Source: Sphingomonas taxi
GTDB taxonomy: Bacteria > Pseudomonadota > Alphaproteobacteria > Sphingomonadales > Sphingomonadaceae
Length of the DNA: 64,000 nt
Assembly (NCBI RefSeq): GCF_000764535.1
Contig: NZ_CP009571.1
Coordinates: 1,054,001-1,118,000, forward strand
Reading direction: 5' to 3'
Shown here: piece by piece, positions 36,385 through 45,644 of the stretch
Position numbering within the stretch: position 1 is the stretch's first letter
Layout: each line of letters opens with the position of its first letter
The notes under the pieces: generated by a model
Seen by the model: only the letters and a program-made list of their open reading frames with translations
Databases searched by the model: none
What the model was told of the DNA's origin: nothing
Translations under genes and position numbers: made by a program

Positions 36385-37887
36385 ATGACGGCGACGACCG
36401 CCGCCGTCGAGACGCTCGCCGCCGGTCGCCCGGCGTTCGTCTGGCGGCGGCAGGTCGCCGACACCGAAACGCCGGTCGCCGCCGCGCTCAAGCTGATCGA
36501 GCCAGGGCGCGGCGACTATCTGCTCGAATCGGTCGAAGGCGGCGCGACACGCGGGCGACACAGCCTGATCGGCCTCGCCCCCAACCTCGTCTTCCGCGCG
36601 CACGGCGATACCGCCGAGATCAACCGACATTGGGCCACCGACCGCGACGCTTTCGTACCGACCGGCGTCCCGACGCTCGAGGCGCTGCGCAAGCTGGTCG
36701 CCGAATGCCGGGGCGACGTGCCCGCCGAACTGCCCAAGGCGCTCGCCTGCCTCGTCGGCTATTTCGGTTATGAGACGATCCGACTGGTCGAACGGCTCGA
36801 CGCGCCCGCCGCCGATCCGCTCGGCCTGCCCGACATGCTGTTCGTCCGCCCGACGGTGATCTGCGTGTTCGACCGGCTCGCCGACGCGCTCTATCTCGTC
36901 GCGCCGGTGTGGCCCGATGCGGCACACGACCCGGCGAAGCTCGTCGCCGATGCGGAGGAACGGCTCGACGGCGTCGCCGCCCGCCTCGCCAATACGCCGC
37001 TGCCCGCACCGGTACAGGCGGTCCCGGACGATCTCGCTTATACCCCGGCGATCCCGCCTGCGGATTACGCCCGCATGGTGGCGCGCGCGCAGGCCTATAT
37101 CGCTGCCGGCGACATCTTCCAGGTGGTGCTGGCGCAGCGCTTTTCGGCGCCGTTCGCGCTGCCGCCGTTCGAGCTGTACCGCAGCCTCCGCCGGATCAAC
37201 CCGTCGCCCTTCCTCTACCATCTCGACCTGCCCGGCTTCGCGCTGATCGGGTCGAGCCCGGAGATCCTCGTCCGCGTCCGCGACGGCGAGGTCACCATTC
37301 GCCCGATCGCCGGCACCCGTCCCCGCGGCAAGACCGCCGCCGAGGACGAGAGCAACCGCGACAGCCTGCTTGCCGATCCCAAGGAACGCGCCGAGCATCT
37401 CATGCTGCTCGATCTCGGTCGCAACGATGTCGGCCGGTCCTCCGCGCCCGGTTCGGTGCGGGTGACGGCGAGTTATGGCATCGAGCTGTACAGCCATGTC
37501 ATGCACATCGTCTCGAACGTCGTCGGGGTGCTGTCGCCCACCGCCGATGCGATCGACGCGCTCCTCGCCGGATTTCCGGCCGGCACGGTCAGCGGCGCCC
37601 CCAAGGTGCGTGCCTGCCAGATCATCGCCGAGCTCGAACCCGAACGCCGCGGCGCCTATGCCGGTGGTGTCGGCTATTTCTCGCCCGACGGCTCGATGGA
37701 CAGCTGCATCGTGCTGCGCACCGCGGTGGTGAAGGACGGCACGATCCACGCGCAGGCCGGCGCCGGCATCGTCGCCGACAGCGATCCCGCGTCGGAACAA
37801 CGCGAATGCGAGGCCAAGGCCGGCGCCATCCTCGCCGCCGCGCGCGATGCGGTCGGCCGCGCCGCCGAAGGCGGCTTCGGCCAGTAA
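36385..37887 (+). CDS. trpE: Anthranilate synthase component I
   Basis: 500 residues from the ATG at 36385. It makes anthranilate from chorismate with ammonia from TrpG, the first committed Trp step. The feedback-sensitive N-terminal region includes LLESVEGG and the chorismate-binding C-terminal half includes FLYHLDLPGFALIGSSPEIL, PIAGTRPRGKT, ERAEHLMLLDLGRNDVGR and the CIVLRTAV end. It follows ppiD at one base and is separated from trpG by a convergent small gene, so the Trp genes are split into two units. No leader peptide or attenuator was seen. Confidence 0.96.
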   Translation: MTATTAAVETLAAGRPAFVWRRQVADTETPVAAALKLIEPGRGDYLLESVEGGATRGRHSLIGLAPNLVFRAHGDTAEINRHWATDRDAFVPTGVPTLEALRKLVAECRGDVPAELPKALACLVGYFGYETIRLVERLDAPAADPLGLPDMLFVRPTVICVFDRLADALYLVAPVWPDAAHDPAKLVADAEERLDGVAARLANTPLPAPVQAVPDDLAYTPAIPPADYARMVARAQAYIAAGDIFQVVLAQRFSAPFALPPFELYRSLRRINPSPFLYHLDLPGFALIGSSPEILVRVRDGEVTIRPIAGTRPRGKTAAEDESNRDSLLADPKERAEHLMLLDLGRNDVGRSSAPGSVRVTASYGIELYSHVMHIVSNVVGVLSPTADAIDALLAGFPAGTVSGAPKVRACQIIAELEPERRGAYAGGVGYFSPDGSMDSCIVLRTAVVKDGTIHAQAGAGIVADSDPASEQRECEAKAGAILAAARDAVGRAAEGGFGQ

Positions 37888-37889
37888 CC

Positions 37890-37913
37890 GCCGCCGCGTC
37901 GAGGCGCGGCGGC
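37890..37913. terminator. Hairpin between convergent trpE and the small secreted gene
   Basis: A 9-bp perfect stem, GCCGCCGCG / CGCGGCGGC, with a 6-base loop, starting 3 bases past the trpE stop. A U-tract is not present. Confidence 0.4.
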
Positions 37914-37926
37914 AGGGGATTAGCGA

Positions 37927-38349
37927 TCAGGGCACCGAAGCATCGGCATCCTGCTTGGCACGACGCTCCGCCGCCCATTGGCGGTTGGTCGCCAGCGCAC
38001 AGCCGCTCTGGCCGCCGGTGCCGACCGGCGAACAGGTGTCGGGAAGGCCGCCGGCAGCCCGGCCGACCTGGTCCATCGTCGCGGCGCGATTGCCCCATGC
38101 CTGGTTCTTGGCCGGGATCGGACCGCTGTCGCGGAACTGCTTGGGGATGCGATAGGGCTGTTCGAGCGTCGAGCAGATGACGATCTCGGTATCGCTGCTT
38201 TGCGGGCATTTCTGGCCGACGCCGAGCGTGACCGCGCGCACGCGCTGCGGCGGCGTGCCCGACCCTGCCGTATCCGCCACCGGCGCGCTCTGCGCACCGG
38301 CAACCGCGGGCAACGCGATCAAAGCGGCAATCATCAACGGGCGGAACAT
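37927..38349 (-). CDS. Small secreted hypothetical protein
   Basis: 140 residues with a clear signal peptide ([20 protein letters not shown]). The mature part has four cysteines ([25 protein letters not shown] and [15 protein letters not shown]), enough for two disulfides. I do not recognise the family, but the [20 protein letters not shown] segment resembles proteins often annotated hypothetical in sphingomonads. It lies convergent to trpE and divergent from trpG, so it probably has its own promoter. Confidence 0.75.
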   Translation of the reverse strand: MFRPLMIAALIALPAVAGAQSAPVADTAGSGTPPQRVRAVTLGVGQKCPQSSDTEIVICSTLEQPYRIPKQFRDSGPIPAKNQAWGNRAATMDQVGRAAGGLPDTCSPVGTGGQSGCALATNRQWAAERRAKQDADASVP

Positions 38350-38500
38350 GGCATGCGTCTCCTTTGCGACCTCAACGTGCAGGCGACGCAGTTTCTCCCG
38401 GCGCGCGACACGGAGCGGTTATAAGCGCCCGGAGATTGCTACAGGATTGCCGGGACGCAACAGGCGTTGCACCGGCGCGGGCATCGTTTATGGCGGCGCG

Positions 38501-39085
38501 ATGATCTTGGTCGTCGACAATTACGACAGCTTCACCTGGAACCTCGTCCACTATCTCATGGAGCTGGGCAGCGAGGTGGAGGTGGTGCGCAACGATGCCA
38601 TTTCGGCGGGACAGGCGCTGTCGTCGGGCGCGGAGGCGTTCCTGATCTCGCCCGGCCCGTGTACGCCGACCGAGGCGGGGGTGAGCCTCGATCTCGTCGC
38701 CGCCGCTGCCGATGCCGGCCGGCCGTTGCTTGGCGTCTGCCTCGGCCATCAGGCGATCGGCCAGCATTTCGGCGGTCGTGTCGAGCGCGGCGGGCTGATG
38801 CACGGCAAGACCTCGCCCGTCGCCCACGACGGTACCGGCCTGTTCGAGGGCCTGCCCTCGCCGTTCACCGCGACGCGCTATCACAGCCTGATCGTCAACG
38901 ACGTCCCCGCACCGCTGGTGGTGAATGCGCGCGCCGACGACGGTAACGTTATGGGCTTCCGCCACGCGACGCTGCCGATCCACGGCGTCCAGTTCCATCC
39001 CGAAAGCATCGCCACCGAACACGGCCATGCGATGCTCGCCAATTTCCTGCGGATCGCCGGCATCGCGGTCAAGGCGCCGGCGTGA
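38501..39085 (+). CDS. trpG: Anthranilate synthase glutamine amidotransferase (TrpG/PabA)
   Basis: 194 residues from the ATG at 38501. It hydrolyses glutamine and passes ammonia to TrpE, and may also serve PabB. The class I amidotransferase triad is visible: Cys80 in [12 protein letters not shown], and His with Glu in FHPESIAT. The oxyanion block [11 protein letters not shown] is intact. Its stop overlaps the GTG start of trpD by 4 bases. A 150-bp leader region upstream holds no gene that I can support. Confidence 0.95.
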   Translation: MILVVDNYDSFTWNLVHYLMELGSEVEVVRNDAISAGQALSSGAEAFLISPGPCTPTEAGVSLDLVAAAADAGRPLLGVCLGHQAIGQHFGGRVERGGLMHGKTSPVAHDGTGLFEGLPSPFTATRYHSLIVNDVPAPLVVNARADDGNVMGFRHATLPIHGVQFHPESIATEHGHAMLANFLRIAGIAVKAPA

Positions 39086-40077
39086 CGATCCTGACGCTGC
39101 TGCCCGATCCGTCGACGCCGCTGTCGCGCGAGAGCGCGGCGCAGGCCTTCGCCGACATCCTCGACGCGCGCGTGTCGGAAGAGGCGATCGCCGCCTTCCT
39201 CATCGCTTTGTCCGACCGCGGCGAGACGAGCATCGAGATCGCCGAGGCCGCGCGCGCCCTTCGCGCCCGCCTCATCCCGATCGCCGCCCCCGCCGGCGCG
39301 ATCGACGTCTGCGGCACCGGCGGCGACGGCCATCACACGCTCAACGTCTCGACCGCGGTGGCGTTGGTCGTCGCCGCCTGCGGCGTGCCCGTCGCCAAGC
39401 ACGGCAACCGCGCCGCCTCGTCCAAGGCGGGCGCCGCCGACACGCTCGAGGCGATCGGCCTCGACTTGGAGGTCGCCGGCGCCACCGCCGAGGGCAGCCT
39501 CGCCGATCTCGGCATCGCCTTCCTGTTCGCCGCCAACCATCATCCCGCGATGGCGCGGATCACCCCGATCCGCCGCCGCATCGGCAAGCGCACCATCTTC
39601 AACCTGATGGGGCCGCTCGCCAATCCGGCGCATGTCACGCATCAGCTGATCGGCATCGCCCGCCCCGATTACGCCGGCCTCTATGCCGAGGCGCTCGACC
39701 AGCTCGGCACCGCCCGCGCCGCGGTGATCTCGGGCGAGGAGGGGCTCGACGAACTCTCCACCGCCGGCCCGAGCATCGCGGTCAACGTCGGCAGCGCGAC
39801 GCTGCCGCGCACGATCGTGCCAGAGGACGCCGGCCTGCCGCGCCATCCGCTCGCCGCGATCCGCGGCGGCGACCCCGCCTATAACGCCGCCGCGCTGCGC
39901 CGCCTGCTTGCCGGCGAGCCGGGCGCCTATCGCGACGCGGTGCTGCTCAACGCCGCCGCCGCGCTGGTCGTCGCCGGCCACAGTCCCCATCTCACCGCCG
40001 GCGCGCACGCCGCCGCGGCCGCGCTCGACGACGGCCGCGCGGGCGCGCTGCTCGACCGCTGGATCGCCTACCGATGA
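39082..40077 (+). CDS. trpD: Anthranilate phosphoribosyltransferase
   Basis: 331 residues from a GTG that forms a GTGA overlap with trpG. It transfers phosphoribose from PRPP to anthranilate. Motifs: [20 protein letters not shown] near the N-terminus, [19 protein letters not shown] for PRPP and anthranilate, and [14 protein letters not shown]. Its stop overlaps trpC by 4 bases. Confidence 0.96.
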   Translation: MTILTLLPDPSTPLSRESAAQAFADILDARVSEEAIAAFLIALSDRGETSIEIAEAARALRARLIPIAAPAGAIDVCGTGGDGHHTLNVSTAVALVVAACGVPVAKHGNRAASSKAGAADTLEAIGLDLEVAGATAEGSLADLGIAFLFAANHHPAMARITPIRRRIGKRTIFNLMGPLANPAHVTHQLIGIARPDYAGLYAEALDQLGTARAAVISGEEGLDELSTAGPSIAVNVGSATLPRTIVPEDAGLPRHPLAAIRGGDPAYNAAALRRLLAGEPGAYRDAVLLNAAAALVVAGHSPHLTAGAHAAAAALDDGRAGALLDRWIAYR

Positions 40078-40850
40078 CCATCCTCTCCCGCATCATCGAA
40101 ACCAAACGCGCCGAGGTCGCCGCACGCAAGGCGACCACGAGCCTCGCCGATCTCGACGCACGCATCGCCGCGGTGACCAAACCGCGCGGCTTCCGCGCCG
40201 CGCTCGACGCCAGGCCGGGCCACGCGCTGATCGCCGAGATCAAGAAGGCGAGCCCGTCGAAGGGCCTGATCCGCGCCGATTTCGATCCCCCCGCCCATGC
40301 CCGCGCCTATCAGGCGGGCGGCGCCGCCTGCCTGTCGGTGCTCACCGACGAGCAATGGTTTCAGGGCTCCGACGACTATCTCATCGCCGCGCGCGCCGCC
40401 TGCGACCTGCCGGTGATCCGCAAGGATTTCATGGTCGATCCGTGGCAGGCGACCGAAAGCCGCTCGATCGGCGCCGACGCGATCCTCATCATCGTCGCCG
40501 CGCTCGACGACAACCAGATGGCGGAGATCGAGGCATCGGCGCGCGACTGCGGCATGGACGTACTGGTCGAGGTGCACGACGCGCACGAACTCGACCGCGC
40601 GCTCAAGCTCAAGTCGCGACTGATCGGGGTCAACAACCGCGACCTGCGCGACTTCACCGTCGATTTCGCCCGCACCTACGAACTGGTCGACAAGGCGCCC
40701 AAGGGCTGCACCTTCGTCGCCGAGAGCGGGCTCGAGACGCGCGCCGATCTCGATGCGATGGCCGCACACGGCGTGCACTGCTTCCTGATCGGCGAGGCGC
40801 TGATGCGCGCCGACGACGTCGAGGCCGCGACCCGCGCGATGATCGAATGA
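40074..40850 (+). CDS. trpC: Indole-3-glycerol phosphate synthase
   Basis: 258 residues, single-domain TrpC without a fused TrpF. It closes the indole ring from CdRP. The barrel motifs are [20 protein letters not shown] (with the catalytic Lys), [32 protein letters not shown] and [15 protein letters not shown] overlaps with both trpD and moaC make this a coupled run. Confidence 0.97.
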   Translation: MTILSRIIETKRAEVAARKATTSLADLDARIAAVTKPRGFRAALDARPGHALIAEIKKASPSKGLIRADFDPPAHARAYQAGGAACLSVLTDEQWFQGSDDYLIAARAACDLPVIRKDFMVDPWQATESRSIGADAILIIVAALDDNQMAEIEASARDCGMDVLVEVHDAHELDRALKLKSRLIGVNNRDLRDFTVDFARTYELVDKAPKGCTFVAESGLETRADLDAMAAHGVHCFLIGEALMRADDVEAATRAMIE

Positions 40851-41314
40851 GCGGGCTCACCCATCTCGACGCCGACGGCGCCGCGCATATGGTCGATGTC
40901 GGCGACAAGGCGGTGACCAGCCGCCGCGCCGTCGCCACCGGCCATATCGCGGTCGCCGCGGATGCGCTCGCCGCGATCCGCGACGGTGCGGCGAAGAAGG
41001 GCGACGTGCTCGCCGTCGCCCGCGTCGCCGGCATCATGGCGGCGAAGAAGACCGCCGAGCTCATCCCGCTCTGCCACCCCCTCCCCCTCACCCGCGTCAC
41101 GCTCGATCTGGTGCTCGACGACACCGGCATCACCGCCACCGCGCTCGCCGCGACCGACGGCAAGACCGGCGTCGAGATGGAAGCGCTCACCACCGTGTCG
41201 GTCGCGCTGCTGACCATCTACGACATGGCGAAGGCGATGGACCGCGGCATGATGATCACCGGCATCCGCCTGCTCGAAAAGGCCGGCGGCAAGTCCGGCG
41301 ACTGGCGCGCCTGA
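40847..41314 (+). CDS. moaC: Cyclic pyranopterin monophosphate synthase MoaC
   Basis: 155 residues. It forms cyclic pyranopterin monophosphate from the product of MoaA, an early molybdenum cofactor step. Signature sequences: [51 protein letters not shown] and [10 protein letters not shown]. It overlaps trpC by 4 bases. Joining the molybdopterin genes to the trp run is a conserved alphaproteobacterial arrangement without an obvious metabolic reason. Confidence 0.97.
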   Translation: MSGLTHLDADGAAHMVDVGDKAVTSRRAVATGHIAVAADALAAIRDGAAKKGDVLAVARVAGIMAAKKTAELIPLCHPLPLTRVTLDLVLDDTGITATALAATDGKTGVEMEALTTVSVALLTIYDMAKAMDRGMMITGIRLLEKAGGKSGDWRA

Positions 41315-41318
41315 CGCC

Positions 41319-42500
41319 ATGGCGCTGTTGCCGATCGCCGAGGCGCAAGCCCGCCTGTTCGCCTCGGCGGCCCCGGTCGCCGTCGAAGAGGTACCGCTCG
41401 CTCAGGCGCACGGACGCTGGGCCGCCGCCGACGTCGGCGCCCGCCGGACGCAGCCGGCGACCGATCTGTCGGCGATGGACGGCTATGCCATCCGCTTCGC
41501 CGACCTCCCCGGTCCCTGGACGCTGATCGGCGAAAGCGCCGCCGGCCGCCCCTTCGCCGGCGCGGTCCGCCCGGGCGAAACGGTTCGGATCTTTACCGGC
41601 GCGGCGATGCCCGCGGGCGCCGACACGGTGATGATCCAGGAGGAAGTCGCCGCCGACGGCACGGCAATCCGGCTGACCGGCGAAGGTCCGCCGACGCAGG
41701 GCCGCAACACCCGCCGCCGCGGCCTCGATTTCACCACCGGTGACCGGCTGATCGCGCAGGGCGAGCGGCTGACCGCCGCGCGGATCGCGGTCGCGGCGAC
41801 CGGCGGCGTGGCGACGATCGCCGTCCACCGCCGCGTGCGGGTCGCGATCTGCGCGACCGGCGACGAACTGGTCGAGCCCGGCCGCGGCGCCTCGCCCGAC
41901 GCGCTCCCCGAATCGAACCGCGCGATGCTGGCGGCGCTGCTCGCCGACCTGCCGATCGAATTGATCGATCTCGGCATCCTCCCCGACGATCTCGCCACGT
42001 TGCGGGACGCCTTCGCCGGTGTCGAAGCCGATTTGCTCGTCACCACCGGCGGCGCTTCGGTCGGCGACCACGATCTCGTCCGCCCTGCGCTCGAGGCGGC
42101 CGGCGGCAGCATCGACTTCTGGCGGATCGCGCTGCGCCCCGGCAAGCCGATGATGGCGGGCCGGCTCGGCGACACGATCCTGCTCGGCCTGCCCGGTAAT
42201 CCGGTGTCCGCGTTCGTCACCGCGTTGCTGTTCGTCAAACCGCTGGTCGCGCACCTCGCGGGCGCCGCCGACCCGCTACCGCGCACGACGATGACCATCC
42301 TCGGCGAGGACCTGCCCGCGAACGGCCCGCGCACCGACTATCTGCGCGCCGAGCTGCGCGACGGTCGCGCCTTTGCCTCGACCATCCAAGACAGTTCGAT
42401 GCTCCTCACGCTCGCCCGCTCGCACTGCCTGATCGTGCGGCCGGTCGACGCGCCTGCCACCAGTGCGGGCGACTCGGCACAAATCCTCGTCATCGCTTGA
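41319..42500 (+). CDS. moeA: Molybdopterin molybdenumtransferase MoeA
   Basis: 393 residues. It inserts molybdate into adenylylated molybdopterin. The domain order is typical: N-terminal DLSAMDGYAIRFADL, IFTGAAMPAGADTVMIQEE, the MoCF-binding ATGDELVEPG and TTGGASVGDHD, and GLPGNPVSAFVTALLF. It starts 4 bases after moaC and ends 58 bp before lexA, whose own promoter lies in the gap. Confidence 0.96.
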   Translation: MALLPIAEAQARLFASAAPVAVEEVPLAQAHGRWAAADVGARRTQPATDLSAMDGYAIRFADLPGPWTLIGESAAGRPFAGAVRPGETVRIFTGAAMPAGADTVMIQEEVAADGTAIRLTGEGPPTQGRNTRRRGLDFTTGDRLIAQGERLTAARIAVAATGGVATIAVHRRVRVAICATGDELVEPGRGASPDALPESNRAMLAALLADLPIELIDLGILPDDLATLRDAFAGVEADLLVTTGGASVGDHDLVRPALEAAGGSIDFWRIALRPGKPMMAGRLGDTILLGLPGNPVSAFVTALLFVKPLVAHLAGAADPLPRTTMTILGEDLPANGPRTDYLRAELRDGRAFASTIQDSSMLLTLARSHCLIVRPVDAPATSAGDSAQILVIA

Positions 42501-42513
42501 CGGGCGCTATCCT

Positions 42514-42539
42514 GTTCCCTAGAAGTTCCGCGTCTGTTC
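42514..42539 (+). promoter_or_regulatory. Tandem SOS boxes upstream of lexA
   Basis: GTTC occurs at 42514, 42525 and 42536, each spaced by exactly 7 bases: two overlapping copies of the alphaproteobacterial GTTC-N7-GTTC LexA site. They lie 20-45 bp upstream of the lexA ATG, as expected for autorepression. The three-half-site arrangement is directly visible. Confidence 0.9.
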
Positions 42540-42558
42540 CGACGGGGAAGGTCCGCTC

Positions 42559-43242
42559 ATGCTCACGCGCAAGCAACACGAGCTCGTTTGCTTCATCAAC
42601 GACCGGCTGGAAGAAACCGGCATCTCGCCCTCGTTCGAGGAGATGAAGGAAGCGCTCGACCTGAAATCCAAATCGGGCGTGCATCGCCTGATCAGCGCGC
42701 TCGAGGAACGGCATTTCATCCGCCGTCTGCCCAACCGTGCCCGTGCGCTCGAAGTGCTGCGCATGCCGGAACGGTCGGAACGCAAGCCCGCGCCGGCCGC
42801 CCCGGCCGTGCCCCCTGCCAAGACCGGCAACGTCCGCCCCGCGGCGACGCCGGCCAACGACGTCATCGAAATCCCGCTGCACGGCCGCATCGCCGCCGGC
42901 GTGCCGATCGAGGCGTTCGAGGGAAGCTCGATGCTCGCGGTGCCGGCCGCGCTGCTCGGTTCGGGCGAACATTATGCGCTGGAAGTATCGGGCGATTCGA
43001 TGGTCGAGGCGGGCATTCTCGACGGCGACTATGCGCTGATCCGCCGGACCGAAGTCGCCCGCGACGGCGAGATCGTCGTCGCGCTGATCGACGACAGCGA
43101 GGCGACGCTCAAATATTTCCGTCGCGAGGGCGCGATGGTCCGGCTCGATCCGGCCAATCGCGCCTATGAACCGCAACGCTACGTGCCCTCGCACGTCCGC
43201 GTGCAAGGCAAATTGTCGGGCATCCTGCGCCGCTACGATTGA
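42559..43242 (+). CDS. lexA: SOS repressor LexA
   Basis: 227 residues. The N-terminal winged helix ([20 protein letters not shown], then [20 protein letters not shown]) binds the SOS box. The linker is long and Pro/Ala-rich. The C-terminal peptidase cleaves itself at Ala113-Gly114 (RIAAGVP), with catalytic Ser147 ([10 protein letters not shown]) and Lys185 (EATLKYFRR). Activated RecA triggers this cleavage during DNA damage. Two overlapping GTTC-N7-GTTC boxes sit just upstream, and the ATG has a GGAAGG site. Confidence 0.97.
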   Translation: MLTRKQHELVCFINDRLEETGISPSFEEMKEALDLKSKSGVHRLISALEERHFIRRLPNRARALEVLRMPERSERKPAPAAPAVPPAKTGNVRPAATPANDVIEIPLHGRIAAGVPIEAFEGSSMLAVPAALLGSGEHYALEVSGDSMVEAGILDGDYALIRRTEVARDGEIVVALIDDSEATLKYFRREGAMVRLDPANRAYEPQRYVPSHVRVQGKLSGILRRYD

Positions 43243-43341
43243 GCCGCCGGCGGGATCGCATATGGGCCTCCATGTATGCCCAACGCTTTCCACCCTCTCT
43301 CGGTCACCCCGGACTTGTTCGAGACCTCTGCGAACGTCATC

Positions 43342-43436
43342 CCAGTGCTCCTGCGAAAGCAGGAGCCCAGGAGTCCGGAACGCCATACGCCGTTGTTCTG
43401 CTTGGCTCTGGACTCCTGCGTCCGCAGGAGCACTGG
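43342..43436. repeat. Type A BIME-like palindromic repeat, copy 3
   Basis: CCAGTGCTCCTGCGAAAGCA on the left and a GCAGGAGCACTGG right end, with inner CTCCTGCGAAAGCAGGAG and CTCCTGCGTCCGCAGGAG hairpins. It is 7 bases from the comEC stop and fills most of the 201-bp gap to lexA. Confidence 0.85.
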
Positions 43437-43443
43437 CGGACTT

Positions 43444-45564
43444 TCACGGGGCACCCCATCGACGCTTTCTATGGTGCTCGCCCGTCACCGCCGGCATGAC
43501 CCGCACGGCAGCGAACCACGGATGCGCATCCGCGTCGCGCCGCACCGTCCGCACGTCGCCACCCGCGAAGGTCACCGCGACCCCGCCGGTCCGCCGCAGC
43601 ATCGGCGCGTCCAGCCGGAGCCAGCGCGGCCGGCACGTTCGCGGCAGATGGCGTTCGCTCACCACCACATCCGCACGCGCACAGGCCGTCGCGAGATCGT
43701 CGCGGTTCACCGGATACAGGCTCCGCGTCGCCAGCACCCGCCAGCGCCGCCCGCCCGCATCCACATCGACCGCACAGGCATCGCGCGTGCAGCGCGCCGC
43801 CGCCTGCTCCCCCAATAGCATCCCCGCGTCGGCGCCGCCGTTTTCGGCGAGCATGTCCCGCGTATAGTCCCCGGCCCGATCACGCAGCAGCGCCAGCCCG
43901 CCGCCGACACGCACCGCCATATGCCGCCCGTCGCCCGTCACCAGCAGGTCGGGCGCGGGCGTCAGCCACGTCCAGCCCGCACCGATGACGAGCGGTACCA
44001 CGCCGAGCCGCCGCCACCGCGTCCGCCACAAAGCCAGCCACAATCCCCCCGCCACCAAGAGCGCAAACGCCGCCGCCGGCATCGACGGCAGCGCAAGCGA
44101 CGATCCCGGCGCAGCGGCGACCGCATGCGCGAGGACCAGCAACAGGCGTAAGGCGACATCGGTCGCCCACCAGACCGGCCCGCCGCAGCCCAAGGCGTCG
44201 AGCAGCAGGGCGAGGGCCTCCAGCGGCATCACCACGAAGGTGGTGAGCGGGATGGCGACGATGTTCGCCGCCGAGCCGTAGAGCCCCGCTTTGTGGAAGT
44301 GATAGACTGCGATCGGCATCAGCGCCGCCTCGACGACCAGCCCGGTGAGCAGCAGCGACACCAGCGATCGCAGCACGCGAGCCATTCGCCCCTCCTCGCG
44401 CGGCGCGAACCATGATTCGACACGCGGATGCTCGTGCAGCGCGACGATCGCCGCGATCGCCGCGAAGGACAGTTGGAAGCTCGCGCCGGTCACCGCCTCC
44501 GGCCAGACGAGCAGCACCGTCATCGCGCCCGCGGCGACCAGCCGCAACGTCACCGCCTCGCGCCCGAGCACCAGTGCCCCCAGCACCAGCAGCGATGCGA
44601 CGCAGGACCGGATCGTCGGCACCTGACTGCCGGTGAGCCAGGTATAGCCGATCGCCGCCAGCGCTCCTGCCGCCGCCGCGACCAGCGGCAACCGGACGCG
44701 GATCGCCAGCCACGGCCACAAGGCGAGCAGCCGCATGACCAGCAGCATCGTCGCACCGACGGCTGCGGTGATGTGCAACCCGCTGACCGACAAGAGATGC
44801 GCGAGGCCGGCGCGGCGCATCGCTTCCGAATCGTCCGGGGTGATCGCACCCTCGTCACCGGTGGCAAGCGCGGCCGCGATCCCGCCGCGGCTGCCGTCCA
44901 GCCGGGCGGTGATATGATCGGTCAGCCGCGTCCGCAGGCCACCCCCCGCCGGGGCGGGCCGGATCACCGTCACCGGCGCGAAACCACGCCCGGTCGCGCC
45001 GATACCCGCGAACCACGCCACCCGTGCGAAATCATAGGCGCCGGGCACCGCGGCGTCGGGCGGCGGCATCAGTCGCGCCCGCAGCCGGACGACCGCACCC
45101 GCCCCCAGGTCCGCCGGTACGTCCGCCGCGGCGAGATTGACCCGCAGCCGCGTCGGCAGGCCCTGGCCGGCGTCGGCGCGGATCGTCAGCCGCATCAGTC
45201 CGCGCGCGATCAACGGCTCGGCCCGCTCGACGCTGCCGCGTACCACCGCGACGACCGGGCGTGCGAGCACCGGTTCGGCGACCCGCTCCGCCCGCCACCA
45301 GATCAGCGCCAACCCGGCGGCGACGGCCACGGCACCGAGCGCGACGACCCGCGCAGCCCGGTCGCCGCGTGCCAACCCGATGGCGGCGAATGCCACGGCG
45401 GCGCACAGCAGCAGCGTCGTCGTCCACGTCCGCGGATCGGGCAGCACGAACCACGCCGCGATCCCGCCACCGAATGCCACCGGCAGCCACAGCACCAACT
45501 GATCGCGTTCCGCCTCCAGCCATTCTTCGATACCGACGCGCAACCGTTCCATGGCGCGGGGCAT
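43444..45564 (-). CDS. comEC: ComEC/Rec2 DNA-uptake channel family protein
   Basis: About 706 residues; the start is uncertain (45564 here, 45618 also open). An N-terminal DUF4131-type region with membrane helices is followed by an OB-like segment. The Competence domain comes next (AHLLSVSGLHITAAVGATML, then SQVPTIRSCVASLLVLGALVLGR) with about eight helices, then a C-terminal soluble part. ComEC carries single-stranded DNA across the inner membrane in transformation. The C-terminal region lacks the HxHxDH motif of the metallo-beta-lactamase-like domain. It diverges from gltX with a gap of about 80 bp. Confidence 0.9.
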   Translation of the reverse strand: MPRAMERLRVGIEEWLEAERDQLVLWLPVAFGGGIAAWFVLPDPRTWTTTLLLCAAVAFAAIGLARGDRAARVVALGAVAVAAGLALIWWRAERVAEPVLARPVVAVVRGSVERAEPLIARGLMRLTIRADAGQGLPTRLRVNLAAADVPADLGAGAVVRLRARLMPPPDAAVPGAYDFARVAWFAGIGATGRGFAPVTVIRPAPAGGGLRTRLTDHITARLDGSRGGIAAALATGDEGAITPDDSEAMRRAGLAHLLSVSGLHITAAVGATMLLVMRLLALWPWLAIRVRLPLVAAAAGALAAIGYTWLTGSQVPTIRSCVASLLVLGALVLGREAVTLRLVAAGAMTVLLVWPEAVTGASFQLSFAAIAAIVALHEHPRVESWFAPREEGRMARVLRSLVSLLLTGLVVEAALMPIAVYHFHKAGLYGSAANIVAIPLTTFVVMPLEALALLLDALGCGGPVWWATDVALRLLLVLAHAVAAAPGSSLALPSMPAAAFALLVAGGLWLALWRTRWRRLGVVPLVIGAGWTWLTPAPDLLVTGDGRHMAVRVGGGLALLRDRAGDYTRDMLAENGGADAGMLLGEQAAARCTRDACAVDVDAGGRRWRVLATRSLYPVNRDDLATACARADVVVSERHLPRTCRPRWLRLDAPMLRRTGGVAVTFAGGDVRTVRRDADAHPWFAAVRVMPAVTGEHHRKRRWGAP

Positions 45565-45644
45565 TTGAAGGCGCAGAAGCCGCGTGCTAGGGCCCGCGGC
45601 GGCCGCTCCGGCCGTCACGTCTCGAACCTTGGGAGCAAGCGCGG

